Assembly: GCA_025449905.1 (NCBI GenBank)
Contig: JANWIN010000012.1
Location: forward strand, 1 to 45,317
Direction: 5' to 3'
Length of the DNA stretch: 45,317 bases
Source: Candidatus Saccharimonadales bacterium
Lineage (GTDB): Bacteria > Patescibacteriota > Saccharimonadia > Saccharimonadales > JANWIN01
Positions 7,539 to 15,793 of the stretch are shown piece after piece; positions within the stretch are counted from its first letter, which is position 1, and the number at the start of each line of letters is the position of its first letter. The notes under the pieces are model-generated. The model was given only the letters and a program-made list of their open reading frames with translations. It ran no database searches and was not told the DNA's origin. The position numbers were made by a program, and so were the translations under genes.

Positions 7539-9426
7539 CTTCAGCCGTGCCATTATTGTCATAAGTTAGATAATAAGTATTGCCGCGCCGTATACCTATT
7601 TCATCCCGGTGATCTTTATCCCAGTCGCCGGCTAGACCAATATCGCTGGCTTGACCAAAACTAAAGCTGACTTCAGCCTTACCGTTTTTATCATAGTTTA
7701 AGTAATATTTATTAAGTCGTTTTAGTCCAACTTCATCCCGACCGTCCTTGTCCCAATCGCCAGCCAGCGGTGTGTCGCTGTCCTGACCAAAACTAAAGGA
7801 AGCTTCGCTATCGCTGTCATTGTTATAGTTAAGATAAAACTTACTGCCGCGCCGTATACCTATCTCATCGCGACCGTCCTTGTCCCAATCGCCAGCAATT
7901 GGCGCGTCACTAGCTTGACCAAAACTAAAGCTGACTTCGGCATCACTGTCGCGGCCGTAATTTAAATAATAAGTACTGCCACGCTTTAGGCCTATCTCAT
8001 CGCGGCCATCACCGTCCCAGTCGCCGGCAATCGGCGTATCATCATCACGTCCAAAACTGAATGAATCGTCACTACTGCCGTCATTGTTATAATTAAGTAA
8101 ATAAGTACTGCCACGCTTCAGCGCAATCTCATCGCGACCATCGCCGTCCCAGTCGCCAGCCACGGCCACATCCGGTTCGTTATCGTTATTTGTTAATGAA
8201 GCGTCCTTAACATCACCAGCGGCCAGATTGCCATAAGTTGTATCACTGCTGGAAGGATTGCCAGTGATTAGGGTGTATTTAATGTCGCCATCAGCATCAC
8301 TATCGTCAAGCCCAGTAATAGTCACTTCGTTATTTTCCGGGTGATTCCAATTAGAGGGCGTGATAGTTTTACTGGTGACGCCGCTAAGGGTAGCCTCGGC
8401 TGTGTTAGAAATGCTCAAGGGAATAGTGACATTAGCCGTGGGCTGGGTGACCAGCGAAAAACGAACCTCGGCTGTAGCACCCGATTCGCTAGAGCTGGAA
8501 TCGGTGACCGAAACTTTAATCGGCGTGGTCAGCGTGCTGCCAAACCAGTCATTATACAGCCGCCAAAAATTACGGTTGCCGTAAGCACTGCAAGAATTAC
8601 CAGTACCATATAGGTTATCTAAAGCTGCTTGGTTAGGTGTATAAGGCGTGTAGTTATAAAGACCGGCCGTAGCTTGGCTGCTCATATATATATTCTTGCC
8701 GCCACAGCTGGAATTAGGATTGTACTGAACAAAGCTGGTTTGACCGCCTTGATGGTTATATGAATCACCATTTTTAGCGTAGCGTTGAAACTGACGAGCG
8801 GCGTAATAAATTTGATTGAAAAAGCCTTCATACTGGTCATAGCAACCATTATTGTTGCCGTCAACACTGTGCGGCAGATCAGAATCAGGACAGCCATAGC
8901 CCATAGCTTTAGTGTATTGAACCTTCCACGGCCAATCATCAGTTACCAAGCTTTCCTCTTTTTGCAGGGTTACCAGTAAAACTTTCGGGCTGATGTCACA
9001 AGCAGTAGCGATTTTAGAAATGATAGTCGCGGCGCTTTTCTTGACACCGCCGGATGAAGCTATAGAACTAGTGCAATAACTATCAGCAGCTTTAGATGGA
9101 ATGGTCTTAGTAGCGTTTTTTAGACAGGTATAAGGCGGGGGATTACCGCGTGAGCTGCCATACTGAGCGCGAGTAGTTGAGCCACTGTAAATTTCTTCAC
9201 CCTGGGTATCGCAGTCGGGTACCTTGCTATTTAAAAAACTTTGAATCTCGCCGGCGCTCATGGAAGTATGTTTAAAGAAGATGGCATCATCAATTATTCG
9301 GCCAGCCTTAAAACTACTGCCCGATAAAGCCGAAACAGACGATAGCGGAAATGCCAAGATTATAGCTAAGCAAAGTATTCCTAGAGTCTCGAAAAAACTA
9401 AGCTTGATTACCGTCGTCTTAGACAT
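7516..9426 (-). CDS. Secreted lysozyme-like protein with Calx-beta-like domain and five FG-GAP/VCBS-type repeats
   Basis: This 636-residue protein starts with a signal peptide (about residues 12-33). Residues 45-290 form a cysteine-containing domain with the helix LLVTLQKEESLV (Glu157/Glu158), then YAARQFQRYA and NSSCGGKN, a pattern known from secreted lysozyme-like proteins of Actinobacteria and Saccharibacteria. Residues about 300-415 look like a Calx-beta-type beta sandwich. The rest is five tandem 44-residue repeats with the calcium-loop motif AGDWDxDGRDEIG. It is likely exported and bound to the surface or envelope, where the N-terminal domain could cut peptidoglycan. Catalytic activity is inferred. 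It follows the gene at 9430 by 3 bases and is probably cotranscribed with it. Confidence 0.75.
   Translation of the reverse strand: MSKTTVIKLSFFETLGILCLAIILAFPLSSVSALSGSSFKAGRIIDDAIFFKHTSMSAGEIQSFLNSKVPDCDTQGEEIYSGSTTRAQYGSSRGNPPPYTCLKNATKTIPSKAADSYCTSSIASSGGVKKSAATIISKIATACDISPKVLLVTLQKEESLVTDDWPWKVQYTKAMGYGCPDSDLPHSVDGNNNGCYDQYEGFFNQIYYAARQFQRYAKNGDSYNHQGGQTSFVQYNPNSSCGGKNIYMSSQATAGLYNYTPYTPNQAALDNLYGTGNSCSAYGNRNFWRLYNDWFGSTLTTPIKVSVTDSSSSESGATAEVRFSLVTQPTANVTIPLSISNTAEATLSGVTSKTITPSNWNHPENNEVTITGLDDSDADGDIKYTLITGNPSSSDTTYGNLAAGDVKDASLTNNDNEPDVAVAGDWDGDGRDEIALKRGSTYLLNYNNDGSSDDSFSFGRDDDTPIAGDWDGDGRDEIGLKRGSTYYLNYGRDSDAEVSFSFGQASDAPIAGDWDKDGRDEIGIRRGSKFYLNYNNDSDSEASFSFGQDSDTPLAGDWDKDGRDEVGLKRLNKYYLNYDKNGKAEVSFSFGQASDIGLAGDWDKDHRDEIGIRRGNTYYLTYDNNGTAEVSFVFGR
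7519..8169 (-). repeat. Five tandem 132-bp coding repeats (FG-GAP/VCBS-type blades)
   Basis: Within the secreted protein, residues about 420-636 are five copies of a 44-residue unit with the core AGDWDxDGRDE and a trailing SFSFG. The DNA copies are similar but not identical, so the array arose by internal duplication and then diverged. Five blades are fewer than a full seven-blade propeller. Confidence 0.85.
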
Positions 9427-9429
9427 AGT

Positions 9430-9990
9430 TTAATTAACCTTAACCGTTTGCCCCGCTGAAGTGCCTTCAGCATTAGTTGATGAATAGCTAACTGTCAATG
9501 TCCAGTTACCCCCAACCGGAAATTTACTGCGAGCGATTTTTATTGGCGGGCAAGTGGTGTGGTTGAAGTCCTGTATGCCTTTAGATGTACCCGTGACATC
9601 GGCGTAGCCAGCTTTGGTAAATTTTGCGGTGCAAGTGCCGTTCTCTTCAAAGATACCATTTACATAAGCTCGAACATCAGTTAATTCTTGGCCGGGAGCC
9701 GGCGTGGAGATAACGGGCGTAACTTGTTTTTTATCGCTTGAGCCGTCGGTTGAGCTATGTTTCTGAGAATGCTTGCTAGGAACGTTGTTACTGTCGGTGG
9801 TATCTGCTGAATCATTGTCAGTAGCATTAGTATTTTGCGTGGGGTGGCTGTCGGTGTCATTGGCTGCTTCATCGTTGTCGGCTAGAGCCCAGGCCAGACC
9901 GCCGCCAACTAAAACAACAGCGGCAGCAGCTACTAATAAAGTTTTTTTGCTACGAAAGAAGCTTTTTTTAGACTTTGTATTTTTCACCAT
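9430..9990 (-). CDS. Single-pass membrane protein with Asp/Asn/Thr-rich linker and exported domain
   Basis: I do not recognise this 186-residue protein. A lysine-rich N-terminus is followed by a membrane segment (about residues 18-38), a low-complexity linker rich in Asp, Asn, Thr and Ser (about 40-90), and a roughly 95-residue exported domain beginning PVISTPAPGQ. That domain has two cysteines (in NGTCTAKF and HTTCPPIK) and ends in strands typical of an Ig-like fold (NWTLTVSYSS). It lies 3 bases upstream of the secreted lysozyme-like gene, which suggests that the two act together at the surface. Its own promoter is an extended -10 at 10000-10008. Confidence 0.62.
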   Translation of the reverse strand: MVKNTKSKKSFFRSKKTLLVAAAAVVLVGGGLAWALADNDEAANDTDSHPTQNTNATDNDSADTTDSNNVPSKHSQKHSSTDGSSDKKQVTPVISTPAPGQELTDVRAYVNGIFEENGTCTAKFTKAGYADVTGTSKGIQDFNHTTCPPIKIARSKFPVGGNWTLTVSYSSTNAEGTSAGQTVKVN

Positions 9991-9999
9991 ACTTTTTGA

Positions 10000-10008
10000 A
10001 TTATAGCA
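10000..10008 (-). promoter_or_regulatory. Extended -10 promoter TGCTATAAT
   Basis: On the minus strand TGC-TATAAT ends 9 bases before the ATG at 9990, giving a leader of only two or three bases. The hexamer is perfect. Confidence 0.6.
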
Positions 10009-10069
10009 AATTTTAACTGGTTTGTCAATCTTGGCAAAATGGCCAAAATATCAAATTATAGTGTCCGCT

Positions 10070-10099
10070 TTGGCTATCCTAAGCCGCCTAACGTATAAT
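10070..10099 (+). promoter_or_regulatory. Promoter before the GT4 gene at 10124
   Basis: TTGGCT at 10070-10075, an 18-base spacer and a perfect TATAAT at 10094-10099 would start RNA near 10106. This falls inside the longer reading frame that opens at TTG 10022, so it supports the downstream GTG start. Confidence 0.55.
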
Positions 10100-10123
10100 T
10101 TAATCACCCAAGAGAACAAACCT

Positions 10124-11197
10124 GTGAAAATAGCCTATATTTTATCTTATAAATATCCTAATTACATTCGTACGCAATTTTTGTTGCAGACAATGGCCAC
10201 GATTCCTGATGCCGAGGTGTTAAAAGCTATAAATTCTCACAAAAATATTCTGCGTTACCCCGAAACACTAATAAGGCTGCTTTGGCTACGTCTTAAGCAT
10301 CGGCCGGATGTTTATATGCTCGGCTTTAGGGGCACAGAAATTTATTGGCCGGTTCGCTTATTAACTCTTGGCAAGCCTTTAATTTATGACGAATTCTTAA
10401 GCCCCTATCTTTGGATAGTTGAGGAGCATAAAAAGTTCAAGCCTGGAAGTTTTGGTGCTAGATTAGTTAAAACTTATGCCAAAAGTCTTGTAAAAAGCTC
10501 TAAACTAGTTTTGAGCGATACTGATGCACAGGCTGATTATTCGTCTGAGAAACTAGGTGTTAGGCGCGACAAATACCTGACTTTATACGTAGGCACCGAT
10601 GAAAAATTATTTAAACCGCTAAAACAGGTTAAAACCAAGGACTTTGTAGTTCTATTTTATGGTTATTTTTTACCCCTCCACGGCATGAAATATATTGTTG
10701 AAGCCGCTAAAAAGTTAAAAAATCAGCGAAATATTAAATTCATTATTGCCGGCGGCGCCACAAGGGAAAAAGATTTAAATGAGTTTCTTAATTCAGTTAG
10801 GAAATTCGGGCTAACCAATATTGAGCATCATGACTGGATAAATTATGAAGACATCCCGAAATATATTGCCAAGGCTGATCTTTGCTTGGGTGGCCCGTTT
10901 GGCGATACACCGCAGGCTCAAAAAGTAATTACAGGCAAGACCTTCCAATTTTTAGCTATGGCTAAAGCTACGCTGATAGGCCAGGTTAAAGAGTCAGTTA
11001 GTTTTATTGACGGAAAAAACTGCCTAATAGTCCCGCAGGGCTCCGGTGAGGCAATTGCTGAGAAGATTGTGTGGGCTTATAACAATAAAGACAAACTAGA
11101 AGCAATTGGTAAGCAGGGCCAAGCTTTATATAAAGAAAAGTTTTCACAAGCCGCCCAGAGACCTAAGCTTGAACAAGCGCTAAAAAAATTAACTTAA
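10124..11197 (+). CDS. GT4-type glycosyltransferase
   Basis: The frame is open from TTG 10022, but I place the start at GTG 10124. From there the protein reads MKIAYILSYKYP, the usual GT4 opening, and a TATAAT box sits just upstream inside the longer frame. The resulting 357-residue protein has a Rossmann-like N-terminal domain, SDTDAQADY near the hinge, and a donor domain with FYGYFLPLHG, FIIAGGATREKD, DLCLGGPFGDTPQAQ and TGKTFQFLAMAKATL. The classical E-x7-E motif is replaced around KVITGKTFQF, so it is an atypical GT4. It converges on the next gene with a 4-base overlap at the stops. Confidence 0.75.
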   Translation: MKIAYILSYKYPNYIRTQFLLQTMATIPDAEVLKAINSHKNILRYPETLIRLLWLRLKHRPDVYMLGFRGTEIYWPVRLLTLGKPLIYDEFLSPYLWIVEEHKKFKPGSFGARLVKTYAKSLVKSSKLVLSDTDAQADYSSEKLGVRRDKYLTLYVGTDEKLFKPLKQVKTKDFVVLFYGYFLPLHGMKYIVEAAKKLKNQRNIKFIIAGGATREKDLNEFLNSVRKFGLTNIEHHDWINYEDIPKYIAKADLCLGGPFGDTPQAQKVITGKTFQFLAMAKATLIGQVKESVSFIDGKNCLIVPQGSGEAIAEKIVWAYNNKDKLEAIGKQGQALYKEKFSQAAQRPKLEQALKKLT

Positions 11198-12279
11198 GTC
11201 TTTACGACGTCGGTATAAATTTGACGGTAGTCTTTAACCATATTATTAAACGGTGAATTTTTTTGGGGTTTGGAGCGGATCTTTTGATTGTTTACAAGCT
11301 CAGCCATCTTTAAGCCAAACGCCGCCCAGCCCTTGGTTATATCTTGAGAGGTAATTAAATCGGAAGTTGATTCGTCAAGGTCAATAACGCTGCTAATAAG
11401 TATAGGTGTGCTAAGCTGCAGGGATTCAGTCAAGATCAGCGGCGGCTGGAACTTACTGTCCATCTTTTTAACGGGGTAAATAGTTAGATCAGCAGCTTCG
11501 AGCAAGGAAATTATTTGGTCGGTTTCACCAAGCGTGATAACGCGGCCAGGGAATTCTTTGGCGATAGCTTCGCCGGTTCCTTCTTTGTCAAAACGGCAAG
11601 CTAAAACTACAAGTGCATTTTTAGTGTTCTCAAGAAAAATTTTCAGACATTCACTAAAGCTAGCATCTACGCCGAGTCTTTCAAATTCGCCGGGGAATAA
11701 AACGACTTTTTCGGCTTCTTTAAATAAAGTTCGGCGAGTGTCAGCTCGTCTTTTTTCGTCATAAGCAATGCGCTTATCTGCAGGCCATGGCGTAATTAAA
11801 GATACTGAATCCCGCAGCTGCTTAACCTGTCTATAAACGCTTGGCGATTGGCAAACAATCCAGTCGCCCCAGAGTAGATTAGCCAATTGCTCATTACTAA
11901 TACTTACCTCGGGCAACCCAGTAACTGTCTGTACAAAAACGGTGCCGCTACGCTTAGCTTTTTTGGTGGCCGCCTTGAGCAGCTTTACGTTTTGGCTAGT
12001 TGGTATATGGGCGGTATGAACAACATTGTATTTATTAGCTTTTCGGTAAACGCCCAGAATAAACTCGTACCTAAGCCTTAAATTCCAGCCAAGGCCGCTA
12101 AAAACTTTTTCAGTGCCAATTCCAGGAATAGGGTATTTAGTAGCAGTAAAGACAGCTGGATTTATGGCACTGTCATCAGTCAGAACATTAGCTAAATCAG
12201 ACAGAAGTACAAAGCCGCCCTCCCGCGGCGGTGATTCAAAGGCTCTTGAGGCTAAGAGTAGTCTTATTTTGCCGCTCAT
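11194..12279 (-). CDS. GT-B glycosyltransferase, GT4-like
   Basis: The protein (361 residues from ATG 12279) opens SGKIRLLLASRAFESPPREGG, has VVHTAHIPTSQN and VCQSPSVYRQVKQL in the acceptor domain, then VVLFPGEFERLG and LTIYPVKKMDSKFQPPLILTES in the donor domain. The segment LLEAADLTIYP...PPLILTESLQL matches the donor-binding region of GT4 enzymes. The ATG is preferred over the TTG one codon upstream because it overlaps the previous stop codon as TGATG, showing translational coupling to the gene at 12279-13502. Substrates are unknown. Confidence 0.75.
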   Translation of the reverse strand: MSGKIRLLLASRAFESPPREGGFVLLSDLANVLTDDSAINPAVFTATKYPIPGIGTEKVFSGLGWNLRLRYEFILGVYRKANKYNVVHTAHIPTSQNVKLLKAATKKAKRSGTVFVQTVTGLPEVSISNEQLANLLWGDWIVCQSPSVYRQVKQLRDSVSLITPWPADKRIAYDEKRRADTRRTLFKEAEKVVLFPGEFERLGVDASFSECLKIFLENTKNALVVLACRFDKEGTGEAIAKEFPGRVITLGETDQIISLLEAADLTIYPVKKMDSKFQPPLILTESLQLSTPILISSVIDLDESTSDLITSQDITKGWAAFGLKMAELVNNQKIRSKPQKNSPFNNMVKDYRQIYTDVVKT

Positions 12280-13502
12280 CAACTAGCCTTCAGCTTGTGT
12301 AGTGAACCGCGGGCTTTTCTTTTGGCTTTAGCCAGGTAGTGTTTAAAAAGAGCCTTGTTCTTCTTTAAATGATTGCGAAGCGGCGTACGACTTTTTTTAA
12401 CTAATTTAACACCCAGACTTTTTCCGGCCTCCACATTACCTAAATTAAAATAAACAGATTTATCAGACGGCTGAGTAAAGCTGTAACCATTACTAATTAA
12501 AAACTCTGATAAAACACTAACAGCTTCACCAGATTTAAACGAACTAGGCTCAAGTTTAATATTTAAGCTAGCCGCCATTTTAACCAGGCGCTCGATATAA
12601 TCTTGGGCAATCGCCGGTTTATGAATGAGGGCATGATAAAGTAGGCTATAAAAATAATCTTTGGGGGCAGGGGTGTAAAAGTTTTTTTTGTCATACACTC
12701 GATTTTCTAAAATGGCCTCTTGCCACTTAAGATCATAATAATTGTCGCCCAGACAACGGAAGTCAAAATGTACCGGCTGGTTATTAATAGTGACTTGGTT
12801 ATAAACACGAGTAGGACTCTTAAATACCGGCTTAGAATTTGTAATTAAACAAGAGTCAGTATAGCTAGCTACAAATAAATCTATATCGCCGTGATCTTTA
12901 GCGTAGTATTTATCGGGCAACGGCTCAAAATTTCGCAGCACCACATAGTCAATAGTGTTATTTAGAACATACAACAGCTCTTTAAGACTGCCCCAGCCAT
13001 CCGACCCGACCACATCCTCGTGCCATTTCTCAATTTTTTGTTTGGCGGGTTGTTTAAGTAAGTCATTAATATTTTTGCCAAACAATAGAGTTAAATCATG
13101 GTCAGTTTCGCGAACCGTGTTCGTACCGTGCACACGGTGGCCGCCGCCGGTCCAATCACGGTGCCTAGACTTTGCCAAAAACAAATTTGAATTAACGTTT
13201 TTATCGCCTTTAGAGGTGGTGTGGACCTTGTAGATAGGTTTTTTATCTTCAACAATGACAACTAAAAACGAATTGGTACCAACATGTATTTCTTTTTTGG
13301 AATTAGGCGGCAGGCTAGTGCCGTAAAAGCGCGATAAATTCTCACTAAATTTCTTTTTGGTCCAATAAACTTCGTAGGTTCTGAGTATCTTAAAATTCTT
13401 GGAAATGTCAGCTATGATTTTATCTTCCACAACACGAGCGTTTTCCCAGACGATAAAGAGATGTACTTCACTTTTTGAATAGTCGTTTTTTATAGCCGGC
13501 AT
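12279..13502 (-). CDS. Unrecognised cytoplasmic protein with a nucleotidyltransferase-like motif
   Basis: I cannot assign this 407-residue protein to a named family. The N-terminal part (about 1-150) contains SRFYGTSLPP and a glycine/histidine-rich segment RDWTGGGHRVHGTN followed by ETDHDLTLLFG. The middle (about 190-260) has KDHGDIDLFVA and PVHFDFRCLGDNYY, whose two acidic strands are spaced as in nucleotidyltransferase-fold enzymes (first GDID, later HFDF). No membrane segment or signal is seen. It is coupled to a GT4 gene by a 1-base overlap and lies 13 bases after the flippase gene, so a role in making or decorating the polysaccharide is likely. A TAGAAT box lies 6 bases before the ATG. 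Confidence 0.6.
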   Translation of the reverse strand: MPAIKNDYSKSEVHLFIVWENARVVEDKIIADISKNFKILRTYEVYWTKKKFSENLSRFYGTSLPPNSKKEIHVGTNSFLVVIVEDKKPIYKVHTTSKGDKNVNSNLFLAKSRHRDWTGGGHRVHGTNTVRETDHDLTLLFGKNINDLLKQPAKQKIEKWHEDVVGSDGWGSLKELLYVLNNTIDYVVLRNFEPLPDKYYAKDHGDIDLFVASYTDSCLITNSKPVFKSPTRVYNQVTINNQPVHFDFRCLGDNYYDLKWQEAILENRVYDKKNFYTPAPKDYFYSLLYHALIHKPAIAQDYIERLVKMAASLNIKLEPSSFKSGEAVSVLSEFLISNGYSFTQPSDKSVYFNLGNVEAGKSLGVKLVKKSRTPLRNHLKKNKALFKHYLAKAKRKARGSLHKLKAS

Positions 13503-13515
13503 TACCTAATTCTAC

Positions 13516-14886
13516 CTAAAACTTGAGAACTTTATTAAGCCAAAACCGCAAATATTTAAAAGGCAGCGACCAAACACCAAGGTAACGCTTAACCAAAAAT
13601 AGCATAATAATATTGGCTACAGTAATAGTGACGGCCGTCACTAATCCGGCGCCAAAAACTCCAAGTGAGGGGATTAAAACTAGCCCCATCACAATATTTA
13701 CTACCAATGAAACACCAACCGCCCCGGCTAAAGCTTTTTCATGACCGGTCATAGCTAAAATGAATAGCGTTGGCCCGACAGCAATATTTATTAGCTGGCC
13801 AACAGCCAGAATCATCAGCGAACTATCGCCAGCCGTAAATTCCGGGCCAAACAAACCAAGCACAAAACTGGGGAATAAAAACATCACTAGAAAGAGTGGC
13901 AGTGCCAAAAGGAAGCCGAAAGCACTAACTTTGCCAAATAAAATTTCCAATTTTTGTTTTTCGTTTTTCGCATAAAGTTCAGAAATCGTGGTGCCGGCAA
14001 TGGTATTTATGGCCGTCAATATTAACGACAAAACTAGAGAAATTTTAAGGGCAGCGCTAAAAATACCGACTTCTTTGCTATTGGCATGAGCGCCTAATAT
14101 TAGGACACTGGCTTGGCCAATCATGGTAGTGGCAAAGGCTACAAACAATAAAGGCAGACCGCTGGCTAGCAATATCTTATAGCTATATGACTGTTTAATT
14201 CGACTTTTTGGCAGGTGATGATTTGTAAAGTAAATACTGGCTCCCAGAGCGATAAAACAAGCGATAACAAAGCCCACTGCCACACCCATAAGACCGTAAA
14301 TAAAGCCCAGAGTTAATATAGACACTACGCCAAGGGCGTAAATAACAATTCGCTCGATGATTAAAGCTTCCTTGGTTCGCTTTAAGGAACGCAAAACGCC
14401 GCCGTAAATATATCTAAGGGCAAAGGGAACGGCTGATAGCGAAAAAACCCGCAGATATGAGGTTAATGATGGATTATGAAAAATATTGTTAGAAATCCAA
14501 CCGGCAAATATAAACAGCAAAATAGAAATAGCTAGGGTGTTATAAAAAGCTAATTTAAGCGAAGAATTTTTAACAGCCTGGGCTTGGTCATAATCTTTTT
14601 TGTTAAGCAGTGGCGGGATCAAACGAATAACTGTTCTATCCAGACCTAAATAGCCAAATAGGGTAAGTATCATTATCACTGAAAAACACAAGTAAAAAAT
14701 ACCGGTGCCATTTGCGCCAAATCTTCGAGCAATTAATAAATCAAAAATAAACTGGATACCGGCGGCACTGCCCAGGATAATTAAGGCCCAGATAGAATGT
14801 TTTATGACCTCGATGAAGTGCTCATCGCCGGTTGACACAAGCTGACGAAGGCGAGATTTCTCAAATCGCTTGTAACCTATAGACAT
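13516..14886 (-). CDS. Wzx-type polysaccharide flippase (MATE/MOP superfamily)
   Basis: The frame is open from 14955, but the ATG at 14886 is preferred. It has AAAGG a few bases upstream, and the residues before it are hydrophilic and unlike the family. The 456-residue product has about 14 hydrophobic segments. The early stretch GSAAGIQFIFDLLIARRFGANGTGIFYLCFSV is typical of lipid-linked oligosaccharide flippases (PST family). It would carry undecaprenyl-linked repeat units across the membrane. It stands at the head of a minus-strand run with the unknown gene and the GT-B gene. Confidence 0.88.
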   Translation of the reverse strand: MSIGYKRFEKSRLRQLVSTGDEHFIEVIKHSIWALIILGSAAGIQFIFDLLIARRFGANGTGIFYLCFSVIMILTLFGYLGLDRTVIRLIPPLLNKKDYDQAQAVKNSSLKLAFYNTLAISILLFIFAGWISNNIFHNPSLTSYLRVFSLSAVPFALRYIYGGVLRSLKRTKEALIIERIVIYALGVVSILTLGFIYGLMGVAVGFVIACFIALGASIYFTNHHLPKSRIKQSYSYKILLASGLPLLFVAFATTMIGQASVLILGAHANSKEVGIFSAALKISLVLSLILTAINTIAGTTISELYAKNEKQKLEILFGKVSAFGFLLALPLFLVMFLFPSFVLGLFGPEFTAGDSSLMILAVGQLINIAVGPTLFILAMTGHEKALAGAVGVSLVVNIVMGLVLIPSLGVFGAGLVTAVTITVANIIMLFLVKRYLGVWSLPFKYLRFWLNKVLKF

Positions 14887-14985
14887 GAAACCTTTCTTAT
14901 ATGGTGAATTATAACATTCATATTGCCCTCTGGCATTGAGGTCAAGCAACGGCAATCCCTTAGTAAAAGACAGAGCGTCATAAAA

Positions 14986-15014
14986 TTGACAAATAGCTTA
15001 AACTATAGTATTAT
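14986..15014 (+). promoter_or_regulatory. Near-consensus promoter giving a leaderless mRNA
   Basis: TTGACA at 14986-14991, exactly 17 bases, then TATTAT at 15009-15014. The start codon begins 7 bases after the -10 box, where transcription should begin, and no ribosome-binding site is present. Confidence 0.8.
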
Positions 15015-15020
15015 AACACT

Positions 15021-15788
15021 ATGTCTGTAAAAATTGGGGCCTGGAATGTAAGCGGAGCTCTTGGCAAACCAGAAATGGCCCCTGTAGTATTAGAAATGAT
15101 GCAACGAATAGGTGCTGATGTCTGGGTCTTAAGCGAGGCCCTGGATATTAATGAGGATTTGCTGGTTAGAGAAGATTTTGAAAGGGACGGCTTTGAAGTC
15201 CAAATTGTTGATAGAGAAATTACTGATACAAGAGGCGATAAAATGCTTGTAGTACTAAATAGATTGGGCCCTAAAGCCACTAAGCTGGCCTTGGCTCATC
15301 GCCAGGGTGCATCAGCAGATATATCACTGGCTTCAGACGGAAAGGCAATTAGAGTTGTGGGCGCCCACTTTGATGATCGGCGTGAGCAAAGTCGACTGGA
15401 TATGGCCCAGGCCTTTATAGATTATAAAAATGCCAATCCCAACGTACCGACTATATTAGCCGGTGACATCAACGCCATGCACGGCGATGATGACATAGCG
15501 AAACTCTTGCAAAGTCGACGCGTTAGATTAGCGGCTTTTCTTATACCAATGCCCAGGAATTTGGATGGTCGTTTAGTGGCAATGGCTGACGGTCGAACGA
15601 TGGCTTTATTGGAGCAGGCTGATATGCAAGATGCTGACTCCCTACATCAACCAACCATGCATTATCCTATAATACCGGGTGTCCAATTAGACCACATCAT
15701 GCATCCAAGCGAAGTTAGAGCCACTAATTTTGAAGCGCATGCCACATACACAAATCACCGAGCCATAACTGCAACCATCGAAACCTAA
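15021..15788 (+). CDS. Endonuclease/exonuclease/phosphatase (EEP) family protein
   Basis: This 255-residue protein has the ordered catalytic motifs of the EEP superfamily: GAWNVSG with Asn9, VLSEAL with Glu39, VVGAHFDDRR, LAGDINAM with Asp149 and Asn151, LDHIM with Asp224-His225, and TNHRAI with His246. These bind a divalent metal and cut phosphodiesters. No signal peptide or anchor is visible, so it is probably cytoplasmic. The substrate (DNA, RNA, sugar phosphate or lipid) cannot be told. It lies between the flippase and GT2 genes but has its own strong promoter. Confidence 0.85.
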   Translation: MSVKIGAWNVSGALGKPEMAPVVLEMMQRIGADVWVLSEALDINEDLLVREDFERDGFEVQIVDREITDTRGDKMLVVLNRLGPKATKLALAHRQGASADISLASDGKAIRVVGAHFDDRREQSRLDMAQAFIDYKNANPNVPTILAGDINAMHGDDDIAKLLQSRRVRLAAFLIPMPRNLDGRLVAMADGRTMALLEQADMQDADSLHQPTMHYPIIPGVQLDHIMHPSEVRATNFEAHATYTNHRAITATIET

Positions 15789-15793
15789 GATTA

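Noticed and set aside
8341-8979. Several open frames on the plus strand opposite the secreted lysozyme-like gene.
   Set aside because: They are antisense shadows without ribosome-binding sites or recognisable protein features.
10022-10123. Longer N-terminus for the GT4 gene from TTG 10022.
   Set aside because: A TATAAT promoter lies within it and the family start MKIAYI begins at GTG 10124.
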